A stretch of 64,000 nucleotides of DNA from Salvelinus alpinus. Its lineage: Eukaryota; Chordata; Actinopteri; Salmoniformes; Salmonidae. A program made the position numbers and the translations under genes. The stretch covers positions 16,735,112-16,799,111 of the forward strand of contig NC_092094.1 in the NCBI RefSeq assembly GCF_045679555.1, read 5' to 3'. This document shows positions 39,738 through 51,745 of this stretch, in pieces; position 1 is the stretch's first letter, and the number at the start of each line of letters is the position of its first letter. The notes under the pieces were generated by a model, which saw nothing but the letters and a program-made list of their open reading frames with translations, made no database searches and was not told the origin of the DNA.

Positions 39738-39857
39738 ATTTTGTATTTGGCGATTTGTATCGCCAAATACAAAATCGTCCATCCTACCAATGGACGTCCA
39801 TCCTACCAAAACTGACCATCCTACCAATCGTCAAGGATTGGTAGGATGGTCAGTTTT
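39738..39857. repeat. Two perfect palindromes in the LINE RT region
   Basis: First: 16-bp arms at 39738-39753 and 39760-39775 around a 6-nt loop (TTTGTA). Second: 22-bp arms at 39808-39829 and 39836-39857 around GTCAAG. Between them, CCATCCTACCAA occurs at about 39779-39790 and again just downstream. The related copy at 24920-24990 has no such palindromes. Confidence 0.95.
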
Positions 39858-42722
39858 ACGAGGGCATGTTTGGCAGCATGAGTGAAGGATGCTTTGTTGC
39901 GATATAGGAAGCCGATTCTAGATTTAATTTTGGATTGGAGATGCTTAATGTGAGTCTGAAAGCAGAGTTTACAGTCTAACCAGACACCTAGGTATTTGTA
40001 GTTGTCCACATATTCTAAGTCAGAACCATCCAGAGTAGTGATGCTAGTCGGGTTGGCGGGTGCGGGCAGCAATCGGGTTAAAGAGCATGCATTTAGTTTT
40101 ACTAGCATTTAAAAGCAGTTGGAGGCCACGGAATGAGTGTTGTATGGCATTAAAGCTCGTTTGGAGGTTTGTTAACACAGTGTCCAAAGAAGGGTCAGAT
40201 GTATACAGAATGGTGTCGTCTGCATAGAGATGGATCAGAGAATCACCAGCAGCAAGAGTGACATCATTGATATATAAGTAGTACTTTAAAGTATTTCTAC
40301 TTAAGTACTTTACACCGCTGATACTAATCCTGCTAGCTAAACTGCTAGCCATCAAGCTAAGATAGCTGCTTGGATTTTCCCGATTTGGGACTGCCTCTTC
40401 TCATGGAGGCCTCCCCATTCAGAGGAAAAGGAGAATGTTTCCTGCGTTATAGGAGTTGTGTTTACTATGCTCTTTTCGGCAACACTGTGGACAGACTGCA
40501 TTTTCAATGCAACAACTGCCTGCTAGCGGAGAACTATAGGACCAAGCTGTCACAGCGTTGCGCAATTTTTGGGGGAAACCACAGCCACCTACCTTCTCCT
40601 TCTCTACACCTCAGGCTGGACGTCGTTCCATTCTTTGACTGACTGGCCAGTGCTTCACAGGGACCCTTCACCGGGGAAGTCTCCCCCGCCTGGGGGAGAC
40701 CGACGGTTCTAGAGGACCTAGCGGACGCCACTGGTTCCGATCCCAATCCCGCTATCAATCAATGGAAACATGTCACTTTGAGAAGTCCAATTCAGACAGC
40801 TTCAACCCCCTGGCCTTGGAGGTTGCAGCGGCATCGTCCTTTACCCTGTTTCCAACCCATGGAGATCCTACCGACCTTCTGAGCTCCTCTCTCATGGGAC
40901 CGTGAGGGTGTTTGAGACTCCGGCCCCTTCATCAGCCACGATGGTCCATTGGGCCCCATCTCCCATCGGTCCTCAGGGGTCTCCTAAACCACCTCCTCTG
41001 CAATTTTACCAGCTGTCATCATTGACAGCTCTATGGTGAGAAACATCTCGGTTCCCAGGGGAAAAACTCTGTGATATCCTGGAGCATGAGTACAGGACAT
41101 TACAAGGCTGCTTCCTACCGTTCTATGACAGGTGCCATGGGCTTACGTTGTCGTAGTCCATGTGGGGTCAAACGACATTAGGAGGGCTGGCTCGGAACTG
41201 CTGAAACTGGATTTGATTCTAGCTCTGAAAGACTACAAAAAGCAGCCGATTATTTCAAGCCCTGTACCATTGAAAGATTCAGCAGGCTACTGGCATTACA
41301 CATCTGGCTAAAAGTCTACTGTAGTTCTGTTGGCATAACTTTTATAAATAACTTGAACACCTTTTGGAAACAGAAGATGATCTATTCTACAGGAATGATG
41401 GAGTCTATTCAAATCATGTTGGTGCCCGGACCCTGTCCATGCATTTCAAGGCCACGTTGAGACTATAACTTTTCAGTGACCAAAGTTCTGCTCAGATAAT
41501 CTCTACCATTGTGTCGCTGAGTTGTCATAGTGCTGCTGCAAATGTATATTGTCCCAGGGATGTTGGCAGTCATAATGTAAGTAACCTCATTTATGTTACT
41601 TTAACTCCCCTGAATGCCTCTGTCAATCCAACAGCTATTGTCAGCAGTAATCATGCGAATATGATCTTGAGTTCTACTGTTAGCACTGAGGCGGTTTGCC
41701 CTAGTAGGAAGTCCACTGTGCGCAGTTCACCCTGCAGCTCAAACATAAATATCACTGTCATGTCTACCTCTGATAAGACTCCCAGTAAAGCAATAAAAGC
41801 AATCAAGCATCCCAGAAAAGTGCAAAAAATAGCCAACATTAACATATGTAGCCAAGGTTTATGAAATCGATAACTTGCTAGTAACAGATAACATTCATAT
41901 ACTGGCTATCTCTGAAACGCACTTAGATAATACCTTTCATGATACAGTGGTAGCAATAGATGGTTACAATATCTACAGAAGAAACAGACATGCCAATGGG
42001 GGTGGTGTTGCTGTTTATATTCAGAGTCATATTCCTGTAAAGCTTAGAGAGGATACATATCAAATCATGTTGAAGACATATGGCTACAGGTTCACTTGCC
42101 TCACCTAAAGCCCATTCTTGTGGGAAGGTGCTATAGAACACCAAGTGCTAACAGTCAATATTTGGATAATGTGTGAATTCTTGATAATGTATATGATATC
42201 AACAGAAAGGTTTATTTTCTGGGTGACCTAAATATTGACTGGCTTTCATCAAGCTGTCCACACAAGAAAATGTTTCAAACTGTAACCAGTGCCTGCAACC
42301 TGGTTCAGGTTATCATTTAACAGGATATTTACAAACATCACAGGAATTAAATAATCCGTGTATTGACCACATCTTTGCTAATACTGCAGAAATCTGCTCT
42401 AAAGCAGTACCCACATCCATCGGATGTAGTGATCATAATATAGTAGCCATATCTATGAAACCCAAAGTTCCAAAGGCTGGGCCTAATATAGTGTATAAGA
42501 GATCATACAATATGTATTGTAGTGATTCCTATGTTGAAGATGTAAATAATATTTGCTGGTCTGTGGTGTGAAATGAGGAGCAACCAGACGCTGCACTTGA
42601 TGCATGAATGAAATAGATTATTCCAGTTACTAATAAAAATGTACCCATTAAGAACATGACTGTAAAACCGGTTCAATCCCTGTGGTTTGATGAGAAATTG
42701 AAAAATTGTATGGTTGAGAGCG

Positions 42723-43018
42723 ATTTTTATTTAACTAGGCAAGTCAGTTAAGAACAAAATCTTATTTACAATGACAGCCTACCGGGGAACAGTGGGTTAA
42801 CTGCCTTGTTCAGGGGCAGAACTACATATTTTTACCTTGTCAGCTCGGGGATTCAATCCAGCAACCTTTCGGTTACTGGCCCAATGCTCGAACCACTAGG
42901 CTACCAGCCGCCCCAGAACAAATTCTTATTTACAATGACGGCCTACCCCGGCCAAACCCGGATGACACTGGGCCAATTGTGCGACTCCCAATCACGGCCG
43001 GATGTGATGCAGCCTGGA
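42723..43018 (-). mobile_element. Two heterologous SINEs fused in tandem
   Basis: First unit at 42723-42913: TTTATTTAACTAGGCAAGTC to CTAGGCTACCAGCCGCCCC, complement of the tRNA-like head. It runs directly into AGAACAAATTCTTATTTACA (42915) of a second SINE type with GGCCAATTGTGCGACTCCCA and CACGGCCGGATGTGATGCAG, lacking the TTAACTGACTTGCC tail and the tRNA head. Both are reversed within LINE ORF2. Confidence 0.8.
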
Positions 43019-43515
43019 TGAGGCAAAGTAAATGGCAAATAGTCTGGCAACACAGCTGATTGGCAAACATACTGCAAATGGAGAAATCATGTGACTAATC
43101 AAAACTAAAATAAACTGTACTGTGAAACAAATACAAATAATATAAAGGATAATATTAAAACGCTTTGGAGCACTTTAAATGAAATGTTGGGCTAAAAGCT
43201 TCATCATTACTTGAATCAGATGGTCATTCATCACAAAACCCACTGATATTGCCAACTACTTCAATTACTTTTTAATTAGCAAGATTGGCATGACATGGCA
43301 ACAACAAATGCTGAACCTACACATCCATGCATAACTGACCAAATATGAAAGATAAGCATTGTAATTTCTTTTCTGTAAAGTGAGTGTGTAAGAGGTGAAA
43401 AAATGATTACTGTCTATCAACAATGACAAGTCACCAGGGTCTGACAACTTGGATGGAAAATCACTGAGGATGAAAGCGGATTATATTGCCACTCCTATTT
43501 GCCATATCTTCATTC

Positions 43516-45033
43516 TTAAGGCTGTCCCGACCCCAAAAATTATTGGTCGACCAAAAGCCGTCTTGTGCACTTTATCTAAATATTCTGTACTTTCGACTAA
43601 TCGATTGATCGACATTTGAAAATGTGTATTTTCACATATATAGCCACACCCTATGTGTTTTAATGAAATCAACTTCATGCATTGAGCTTGTCTGATGCTT
43701 TAAGCCTCTGTTTGATGAAATAAGACACAAATTACTCAAGAGGGAGCCAGAGATCAAGATAACCAGAAGAAAAAAACTTAACCTGACCCAACCATCCTCC
43801 TCCCGCTACTGCTGGCTTTTGCAGATTCTGCCGTTACTCTCCTGAAATTGCTGGTAATAGGACCACACGTGGAGTCGCAAACCTTTCTTACATTGAATGC
43901 CACTTTATCTGACTATTTCTACCAATCTGCGCGGCAGTTATGGTTTTCATATGCACATTTTCGTGGAACAGTTTCATTTAATTTATAATAATGTCTTTGA
44001 ATCTCAAAATCACGTTGGCTACGCTGTCACACCCTTATCTGTTTCACCTGTACTTGTGCTTGTCTCCACCCCCTCCAGGTGTCGCTTATTTTCCCCGGTG
44101 TATTTATCCCTGTGTTTCCTGTCTCTCTGTGCCAGTTCGTCTTGTCTTGTCATGTCAACCATTGTTTTTTTCCCATGCTCCTGCTTTTTTCTATTCTCTG
44201 TTTTGCTAGTCCTCCCGGTTTTGAACCTTGCTTGCCCTGACTCTGAACCCGCCTGCCCTGACCTTGAACCTGCCTGCCACTTTGTACCTCCTGGACTCTG
44301 ACCTTGTTATGATCTTTTGCCTGTCCATGACCATTCTCTTGCCTGCCCCTTGAATACTAATAAATATCAGAGACTCGAACCATCTACCTCCCGTGTCTGC
44401 ATCTGGGTCTCACCATGTGCCCGTACATACGAATGGCCTGTCTGCAACAAACTTGAAACATTGTATAAACTATTAACTTGGGTCCAGCCCGAAGCTCATG
44501 CTAGCAAACTTGCAGTATTGTATAAAATATTCAGGGCCCTCAGAGTTTCCCGTGCCAGTTAGCTTGGGACAGACACAGCTGTAGGCTATTTGCGAAAGGG
44601 ATAAGAAGTAATTAGGTAGGCCAATTTTATGATGTTTCCACTGGATCAGAGCAAACAAAATAAAATGACTAAATTGACAAAACTCAGTAAATTAAATTAA
44701 CCAAATAAACCAAAACATATTTCTCACAGGTGTAGCATACAGTAGGTTGTGCACTCTGCAAACAACGTGTCCACTCTGACAATGAGAACGGTAAAATAAT
44801 GCAATAATAATATATTGAATTATAGAAATTATAATTATAGGAATTAACGATAAATGTACTACTGGTGATACATGTCATGGGGAATTGATAGACTAACAAT
44901 CAAATAGAAGCAATTCACACAATAAATGTATGAAACAATGAATGTGCACAAATTGCTTGACAAAAGAAATCTTGGTCGACCAACAGCCTATTGACCAAAC
45001 AATCGACCAGTCGACTAATTGGGGTCAGACCTA
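43516..45033. mobile_element. DNA transposon (hAT-like) with GGTCGACCAA ends
   Basis: Left: GGCTGTCCCGACCCCAAAAA then TTGGTCGACCAA. Right: TTGGTCGACCAACAG then GACTAATTGGGGTCAGACCT, so imperfect inverted ends about 40 bp deep. It interrupts the LINE RT frame between HICHIFILKA and the later SAFTG-type region. Possible imperfect 8-bp duplication (ATTCTTAA/ATTCCTTC). No transposase frame. A solo LTR is inserted at 44025-44427. Confidence 0.7.
44025..44427 (+). mobile_element. Solo LTR in the DNA transposon
   Basis: A 403-bp element starting TGTCACACCCTTATCTG and ending GTGCCCGTACA. AATAAATATCAGAGACTCG near 44358 gives a polyadenylation signal. Flanking 5-mers are TACGC (44020-44024) and TACGA (44428-44432), an imperfect duplication. 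No internal region. The frame at 43897-44301 is not a gene; its Cys/Leu/Pro-rich part is translated LTR. Confidence 0.85.
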
Positions 45034-46141
45034 ATTCCTTCTAAGCCTACAGGAAAGTGTGTGCACTCAGGCCTAGAGGGAAGCAAAAGTCATTTCGCTA
45101 CCCAAGAATAGCAAAGCACCCTTTACTGGCTCAAACAGCCGACGAATCAGCCTGTTACCAACCCTTAGTAAACTTTAGGAAAAAATTGGGGTTGACCAGA
45201 TACAGTACTATTTCACAGTAAACAAATTAACAACAGACTTTCAGCACGCTTATAGGGAAGGGTACTCAACATATACGGCACACAAATGACTGATTATTGG
45301 CCAAAAGAAATTGATAATAAGAATATTTTGGGAGCTGTTTTTTTAGACTTCAGTCATAATCATAATCTGCTGATGGAAAAAACCTGTGTTATGGCATTAC
45401 ATATATCGTGGATCGAAAGTTACCTGTCTAAAAGAAAACAGAGGGTGTTCTTTAATGCAACTCCCTCCAACATAATCCAAGTAGCGTCAGGCATTCCCCA
45501 GGGCAGCTGTCTAGGCCCTTTACTTTTTTCAATCTTTACTAATGACCTGCCACTGGCACTGAGTAAAGCCTGCGTATCTTTGTATGCTGATCACTCAATA
45601 TGATACACATCAGCTATCACAGCAAGTGAAATCACTGCAACACTTAACAAAGAGCTGCAGTCAGTTTTAGAAATGATGGCAAGAAATAAACATACAAAAA
45701 TGAGGAGCATTGTATTTGGGACAAATCATTCACTAAACCCTAAACCTTAACTAAATATTGTAATGAATAATGTCGAAATTGAGCAAGTTGGGGAGACTAA
45801 ACAGCTAATCTGTCATGGTCAAAACATATTGGTGCAATGGTAACTAAGATGGGGAGAGGTCTGTCTGTAATAAAGCGCTGCTATGCTTTCCTGACAAGTC
45901 CTACAGGCCCTAGTTTTGTCACACCTGGACTACTGCCCATTCATATGATCAAGTGCCACAAAGAGTAACATAGGCAAATCACAGTTGGCACAGAACAGAG
46001 CTGCACGGCTGGCCCTTAAATGTATGCAGAGAGCTAAAATCAATAACAGGCATGTCAATCTCTCCTGGCTCTATGTAGAGGAGTGATTGACTACTTGTCT
46101 TTGTGAGAGGTATTGACATGTTGAAAGCACCAAGCTGTCTG

Positions 46142-46403
46142 TTTAACTTCTTATGGCTGCAGAGCAGTATTGAGTAGCTTGGATGAAAGGTGCCCAGAGT
46201 AAACGGCCTGCTCCTCAGTCCCAGTTACTAATATATGCATAGTATTATTAGTTTTGGATAGAAAACACTCTGAAGTTTCTAAAACTGTTTAAATGATGTC
46301 TGTGAGTATAACAGAACTCATACGGCAGGCAAAAACCTGAGGAGAAATCCAAACAGGAAGTGAGAAATCTGAGGTTGGTAGGTTTTCAAGACAGTTCCCA
46401 TTG
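46142..46403. mobile_element. Dispersed repeat starting TTAACTTCTTATGG
   Basis: Non-coding repeat containing GAGTAGCTTGGATGAAAGGT, ATATATGCATAGTATTATTA and GAAAACACTCTGAAGTTTCT, of a kind I recognise as dispersed in salmonids. Its TTAA start is compatible with a piggyBac-type target, but a second end could not be placed. Confidence 0.5.
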
Positions 46404-46975
46404 AAATGGACCATGCCTCAGGACTACCTGGCCTGATGACTTCTTGCTGTCCCCAGTCCCCCTGGTCGTGCTGCTGCTCCAGTTTCAACTGTTCTGCCTG
46501 AGGCTATAGAACCCTGTCCTGTTCACCGGACGTGCTACCTTGTCCCAGACCTGCTGTTTTCAACTCTCTAGAGACAGCAGGAGCGGTAGAGATACTCTGA
46601 ATGATCGGCTATGAAAAGCCAACTGACATTTACTCCTGAGGTGCTGACCTGTTGCACCCTCTACAACCACTGTGGTTATTATTATTTAACCCTGCTGGTC
46701 ATCTATGAACATTTGAACATCTTGGCCATATTCTGTTATAATTTCCACCCGGCACAGCCAGAAGAGGACTGGCCCCCCCTCATAGCCTGGTTCCTCTCTA
46801 GGTTTCTTCCTAGGTACTGGCCTTTCTAGGGAGTTTTTCCTAGCCACCGTGCTTCTATACCTGCATTGCTTGCTGTTTGGGGTTTTAGGCTGGGTTTCTG
46901 TACAGCACTTTGTGACATCAGCTGATGTAAGAAGGGCTTTATAAATACATTTTATTGATTGATTGATTGATTGAA
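46404..46975 (+). mobile_element. L2-type LINE 3' end
   Basis: Matches the 3' UTR of the LINE at 57640-62256 (CTACCTGGCCTGATGACTTC, CCACCCGGCACAGCCAGAAG, TAGGTTTCTTCCTAGGT). Unlike that copy it keeps the true 3' end: AAGAAGGGCTTTATAAATAC followed by (TGAT)n at 46951-46973, typical of L2 clade tails. 5'-truncated. Confidence 0.88.
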
Positions 46976-47988
46976 GAGACACACACAGGCACACACACAC
47001 GCATATAGGTCCATATCATTGTTTTTTCTTTTTGGACATAGGAGGCCCGCAAAACACTTTGGTGGACCGTACAATATATTTCGATGCAGAAAAATCCCTG
47101 GCAAGACCTCAGTTTCACACACACATTATCTGCGCATGTGCAGGGGACCAAAACAGTGGAGAAGTTGAGCGTCACGCTTCAACGCTCTTAGTTGTTGAGG
47201 AAATGTATTCACTATGCCGTTTACTTTCTACATCTACGTCATATATCTGAGTCTACCTTTATGGTTGAAACATTATCATACACACGCACACACACACTTT
47301 CGCATTCTGCTCTTTAGCATTCACCACTACATGTCGCTTTTTTGTGCTTCAGAATCCAAAGTAAGCCATAGCAGAACTAGGACATGTACTGTACTGGTGG
47401 GGTGTAAGGATTACTCCTGCCCTCCCTCAGGTTTCACAGCTCTTCACCACCACCTGTTCTACAGCCCACGTCCTCAGAGAGATGGAGAGAACGAGAGAGG
47501 AGAGCAGGAGAGGGACAGATGGTGCTGGGGCCTAGAGGAGGACCGAATTGAAACAGGTGCCCTCCATTCTCCCACCTATCCTCCTCTCCAACCCACAGAC
47601 AGTACCAGTGGGTCCCTCCTTTCAGTGGCTTGTTAATGGTGTGGCCCTGCTAAGGCATTACTGGGGGTTCCTATTATGAGAAGAGCATGATTTAAGCTCT
47701 GTCCAAAATGTTTGAGTGTGTGTGTATTTGTGTCTGTGTGTGTGTGTGTGTGTGTGTTACCCCTGCAGCATGGTAGGTAAAGATGAAATTGACAGCATCA
47801 AGGAGAACACGTCTAATCACATTTACAACCACAGGAAACAAGAGAGTCTGAGTGATCCACAGTTCATAGGCAATCATCAGGATGGCTTACAGTCTTCATA
47901 CACACAATTTCATAATCATACCATTGACCATCTTACAGGCTTTTGTATCTGTAATCTATTTTTTTTTTATTCCTTGGGGCAGAATAGC
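46976..47988. other. No gene recognised
   Basis: Unique-looking sequence with a short (GT)n run at 47727-47757. No coding similarity supported. Confidence 0.45.
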
Positions 47989-48204
47989 TACCAAGTGGCG
48001 CAGTGGTCTAAGGCTCTGCATCTCAGTGCTAGAGGTGTCGCTACAGACAACCTGGTTTGAATCCAGGCTGTATCATAACCGGCTGTGATCGGGAGTCCCA
48101 TAGGGTGGCGCACAATTGGCCCAGCGTCGTCCGTGTTCTGCTGGGGTAGGCCGTTATTGTAAATAATAATTTGTTCTTAACTGACTTGCCTGGTTAAATA
48201 AAAT
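47989..48204 (+). mobile_element. tRNA-derived SINE
   Basis: Complete head: A box TGGCGCAGTGGTCT near 47996 and B box GGTTTGAATCC near 48053, then CCGGCTGTGATCGGGAGTCC and the tail TTCTTAACTGACTTGCCTGG, ending TTAAATAAAATG. The best-preserved SINE of this family in the window. Confidence 0.9.
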
Positions 48205-48367
48205 GTTTATACAGCAGACAGAAGATGTATGCACACTCTCTCATTTCTGCAGGAAAGCAATTTTCTCCCTTAAATATTAGATCAAATTGTTATCAATTAA
48301 AGAGTGGAGAATGATATTCCCACTCAAAATGCAACGGCATAACTCTCCCTAAATATTTTTTTGTGTG

Positions 48368-50072
48368 TATGTGCCGAATACAACAGACCTTACAGTGAAA
48401 TGCTTACATACGAGCCCCTAACCAACAATGCAGTTTAAAAAAAATACGGATAAGAATAAGAGATAAAAGTAACAAGTAATTAAAGAGCAGCAGTAAAATA
48501 ACAATAGTGAAACTATATAGAGGTGGGGTACTGATACAGAGTCAATGTGCGGGGGTAGAATGTACATGTAGGTAGAGTTATTAAAGTGACTATGCATAGA
48601 TGACAACAGAGAGTAGCAGTGGTGTAAAGAAGGGGAGAGGGGGGAGGGGGGCAATGCAAATAGTCTGGGTAGCCATTTGACTAGATGTTCAGGAGACTTA
48701 TGGCTTGGGGGTAGAAGGTGTTTAGAAGCCTCTTGGACCTAGACTTGGCACTCTGGTACCGCTTGCCGTGCAGTAGCAGAGAGAACAGTCTATGACTAGG
48801 GTGGCTGGAGTCTTTGAATTTTTAGGGCCTTCCTCTGACACCGCCTGGTATAGAAGTCCTGGATGGCAGGAAGCTTGGCCCCAGTGATGTACTGGGCCAT
48901 ACGCACTACCCCCTGTAGTGCCTTGTGGTCGGAGGCTGAGCAGTTGCCATACCAGGCAGTGATGCAACCAGTCAGGATGCTCTCGATGGTGCAGCTGTAG
49001 AGCTTTTTGAGGATCTGAGGACCCATGCCAAATCTTTTCAGTCTCCTGAGGGGGAAAAGGTTTTGTCGTGCCCTCTTCACAACTGTCTTGGTGTGCTTGG
49101 ACCATGTTAGTTTGTTGGTGATGTGGACACCAAGGAACTTAAAGCTCTCAACCTGCTCCACTGCAGCCCCGTTGATGAGAATGGGGGCGTGCTCTGTCCT
49201 CTTTTTCCTGTAGTCCACAATAATCTCCTTTGTCTTGATCACATTGTGGGAGAGCTTGTTGTCCTGGCACCACACGGCCAGGTCTGACCTCCTCCCTGTA
49301 GGTTGTCTCGTCGTTGATCAGGCACTGTTGTGTCATTGGCAAATTTAATGATGGTGTTGGAGTCGTGCCTTGCCGTGCAGTAATGAGTGAACGAGGAGTA
49401 CAGGAGGGGACTGAGCACGCACCCCTGAGGGGCCCCTGTGTTGAGGATCAGATTGGCGAATGTGTTGTTTCCTACCCTTACCACCTGTCAGAAAGTCCAG
49501 GATCCAGTTGCAGAGGGAGGTGTTTAGTCCCAGGGTCCTTAGCTTATTGATGAGCTTTGAGAGCACTATGGTGTTGAATGCTGAGCTGTAGTCAATGAAT
49601 GGCATTCTCACATAGGTGTTCCTTTTGTCCAGGTAGGAAAGGGAAGTGTGGAGTGCAATAGAGATTGCATCATCTGTGGATCTGTTGGTGCGGTATGCAA
49701 ATTGGAGTGGGTCTAGGGTTTCTTGGATGATGGTGTTGATGTGAGCCATGACCAGCCTTTCAAAGCACTTCATGGCTACAGGCGTGAGTGCTATGGTTCA
49801 GTAGTCATTTAGGCAGGTTACCTTAGTGTTCTTGGGCACAGGTACAATGGTGGTCTGCTTAAAACATATTTGTTTTACAGACTCGCACAGAGAGAGGTTG
49901 AAAATGTCAGTGAAGACACTTGCCAGTTGGTCAGCGCATGCTCGCAGTACACATCCGTCTGGCCCTGCGGCCTTGTGAATGTTGACCTGTTTAAAGGTCT
50001 TACTCACATCAGCTGTGGAGAGCATGATCACACAGTCTTCTGGAACAGCTGGTGCTCTCATGCATGTTTCAT
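48368..50072 (-). mobile_element. Rex1-like LINE, 5'-truncated
   Basis: Reversed copy of the family at 4385-7118. 3' UTR at left, then RT read right to left: [66 protein letters not shown], motif [16 protein letters not shown], motif [10 protein letters not shown] (one Asp of FADD lost) and C-terminal ESFKFLGVHITNKLTWSKH. The sequence breaks at about 50072 just upstream of ETCMRAP. Several frameshifts. It preserves the STDDA region lost from the 4385-7118 copy. Confidence 0.87.
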
Positions 50073-51525
50073 ATAGCCTATCACTGAGGTTGATGGATAA
50101 TATTGGATGTATGTGTGTATATTGAGAGAAAAAAACAAGTCTGCCAATGATGAATTGCATATACCCTATATACCACACTTCATATCACAGGTGTACAAAC
50201 AACCATTACATCTCCATTTCCCTTTTGCTAAATACATAAATCAATGCCACCCCTTTCAATGGGAGACTAAAACTGCGGTGACAGGGTAACCCAAAACCAC
50301 TAGATAAGAGACTAACCACTGAAAAATATGACTAGGGACTGAAATATGATGCACAGATAGATTACGGATTAATATGAATGAATAGGTTAAACTAATCGGA
50401 GTAACCTTCTTGAATAGTACTCCTCATCCTCAATCACATCATCTAACAGCTCACAGCACTCTTAACCTCATACTTTAGGCTGAACTTTTTCAAACGATCA
50501 TGAAGTCAAAGTCAAAGCTAAACCCTGGATGTGTGTAGAATCTAACATCTTATGACAGGATCCCTTGATGGCCCTCCATAACTATGGACAATACACCATT
50601 CTTTCCTGGCCCTACAAACTCATTAGGGTCAATGTCAGTGGCTACGGCTAATGCGCTTGACAGGAACCTAGTTCAGACAGAAGTCCTCTCCTCCCACTCC
50701 ATTCAGCCATAGTGAGGAGTAGGCAGAGGAGGGAGAGCTCTCTCCAACACTACGTAGGATCAGCACGAGACTTCACATCAACTCCATCACACCATCTTAA
50801 AAACTTTTACTGCAGTGGGCTAAATCAGGGTCACATAGAGCGCTTCTTGGTAGTCTTAAACAAATCTACTTTGAAACAAAAGTATACACCTCACACACAT
50901 GGCTTTAAAAAAGAAGACACCTGTACCATGTCAGATAAAGAGTAGAAATGTATTTTATTTTGAGTTTGACCCCAATATTACACTTTATATACATCACAGA
51001 AGACTGAAATATAACAAAATCTTTGACATAGAAATAACGGATTTTCAGCTTAATTTTTTCAAAACGATTTTAACGATTTTAATACCATTCCACCGATAAG
51101 GCCACTAGGTCATTTGACTGCATGAGAGGGCTACCCTTCCTTTGCAAAGCTTGCCGAATGAAACAAAATAATCATGAATAGACATGTGCCAAGGTTAGAA
51201 CACACAAAGACAAACAAATGCTAAATGGGAGACTTTATGACAACTTTCAACCACTCAATAACATTGCTATGAAATGTTTGCTTTGTTGGAAAAGTGCCAA
51301 TAAGACTGCGTTTACACAGGCAGACACATTCTGATCTTTTGCCCAGTTATTAGTAAAAGAGCTGATCTGATTTGTCAAAAGGACAATTAGTGGAAAAATA
51401 TCTCAGAATGGGATGCCTGTGGAAACACAGTTGGAGCATAGGTGGGCTGTGAAAACAATTGCCTAATTTGACTAACTTAACAAAATTACAAATAATCTAG
51501 TTAGAACAACAATCGAGCTTCAGTA
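50073..51525. other. No gene recognised
   Basis: Unique-looking AT-rich sequence. Short frames without family similarity. It may hold regulatory sequence that I cannot identify. Confidence 0.45.
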
Positions 51526-51745
51526 GGGGCAGCAGGTAGCCTGGTGGGTAGGAGCGTTGGGCCAGTAACCTGTAGTTCTGCCCCTAAGCAAGGCAGTTAA
51601 CCCACTGTTCCCTTGACGCAGATGACGTGGATGTCGATTAAGGCAGCCCCCCGCACCTCTCTGATTCAGAGGGGTTGGGTTAAATGCGGAAGACACATTT
51701 CAGTTGAAGACATTCGGTTGTACAACTGACTAGGTATCCCCCTTT
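51526..51745 (+). mobile_element. tRNA-derived SINE, second type
   Basis: Starts GGGGCAGCAGGTAGCCTGGT with an A-box-like TAGCCTGGTGGGTAGGAG, then GGGCCAGTAACCTGTAG, GCAAGGCAGTTAACCCACTG, and a tail with GAGGGGTTGGGTTAAATGCG and CTAGGTATCCCCCTTTA. The B-box region is deleted. Confidence 0.8.

Larger units (their letters stand above)
38761..40272 (-). mobile_element. LINE (22687-type), rearranged, inside the MITE
   Basis: Reversed copy of the family at 22687-26145. The 3' tail is at 38761 (TTTATTTCACCTTTATTTAA), the RT C-terminal region at 39474-40108 (HCDLYALVGWPSLH, YKYLGVWLDCKLCF) and the YADDTILYTS motif in the frame at 40044-40355. A second LINE tail in the other orientation is inserted at 39286-39473. 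Two perfect palindromes replace normal LINE sequence at 39738-39857. 5'-truncated just upstream of motif C. Confidence 0.85.
38238..40320 (-). mobile_element. hAT-like MITE split by a LINE
   Basis: Left part (38238-38760) starts CAGCGGT and contains AGTAAAAGTGAAAGTCACCC and GTCCGCCAGATCAGAGGCAG. Right part (40273-40320) is AGTACTTTAAAGTATTTCTA and ends TACACCGCTG. The ends CAGCGGT and ACCGCTG are inverted. A LINE inserted between the parts. The family is a common fish non-autonomous hAT-like element with tandem AGTACTTT-type ends. Target duplication not confirmed. Confidence 0.7.
40340..46141 (+). mobile_element. Near-complete LINE with SGNH-like ORF1
   Basis: Reads through a 5' region, a degenerate ORF1 (about 40900-41470), endonuclease (41875-42480) and RT (42650-46140), with the 3' end lost. 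ORF1 contains VVVHVGSNDIRRAGSELLKL, typical of the SGNH-hydrolase-like ORF1 of fish LINEs. Endonuclease: ISETHLDNTF, YFLGDLNIDWLSS, and CSDHNIVAISMK. RT: QSLWFDEKLKNCMVESD, motif A AVFLDFSHNHN (normally LDFSAAFD), motif B GIPQGSCLGPLLFSIFTNDL and motif C SLYADHSI (normally YADDS). Interrupted by SINEs (42723-43018) and a DNA element (43516-45033). Many stops. Confidence 0.8.

Noticed and set aside
43897..44301. 134-codon Cys/Leu/Pro-rich frame
   Set aside because: Straddles the boundary of a DNA transposon and a solo LTR; not a gene.
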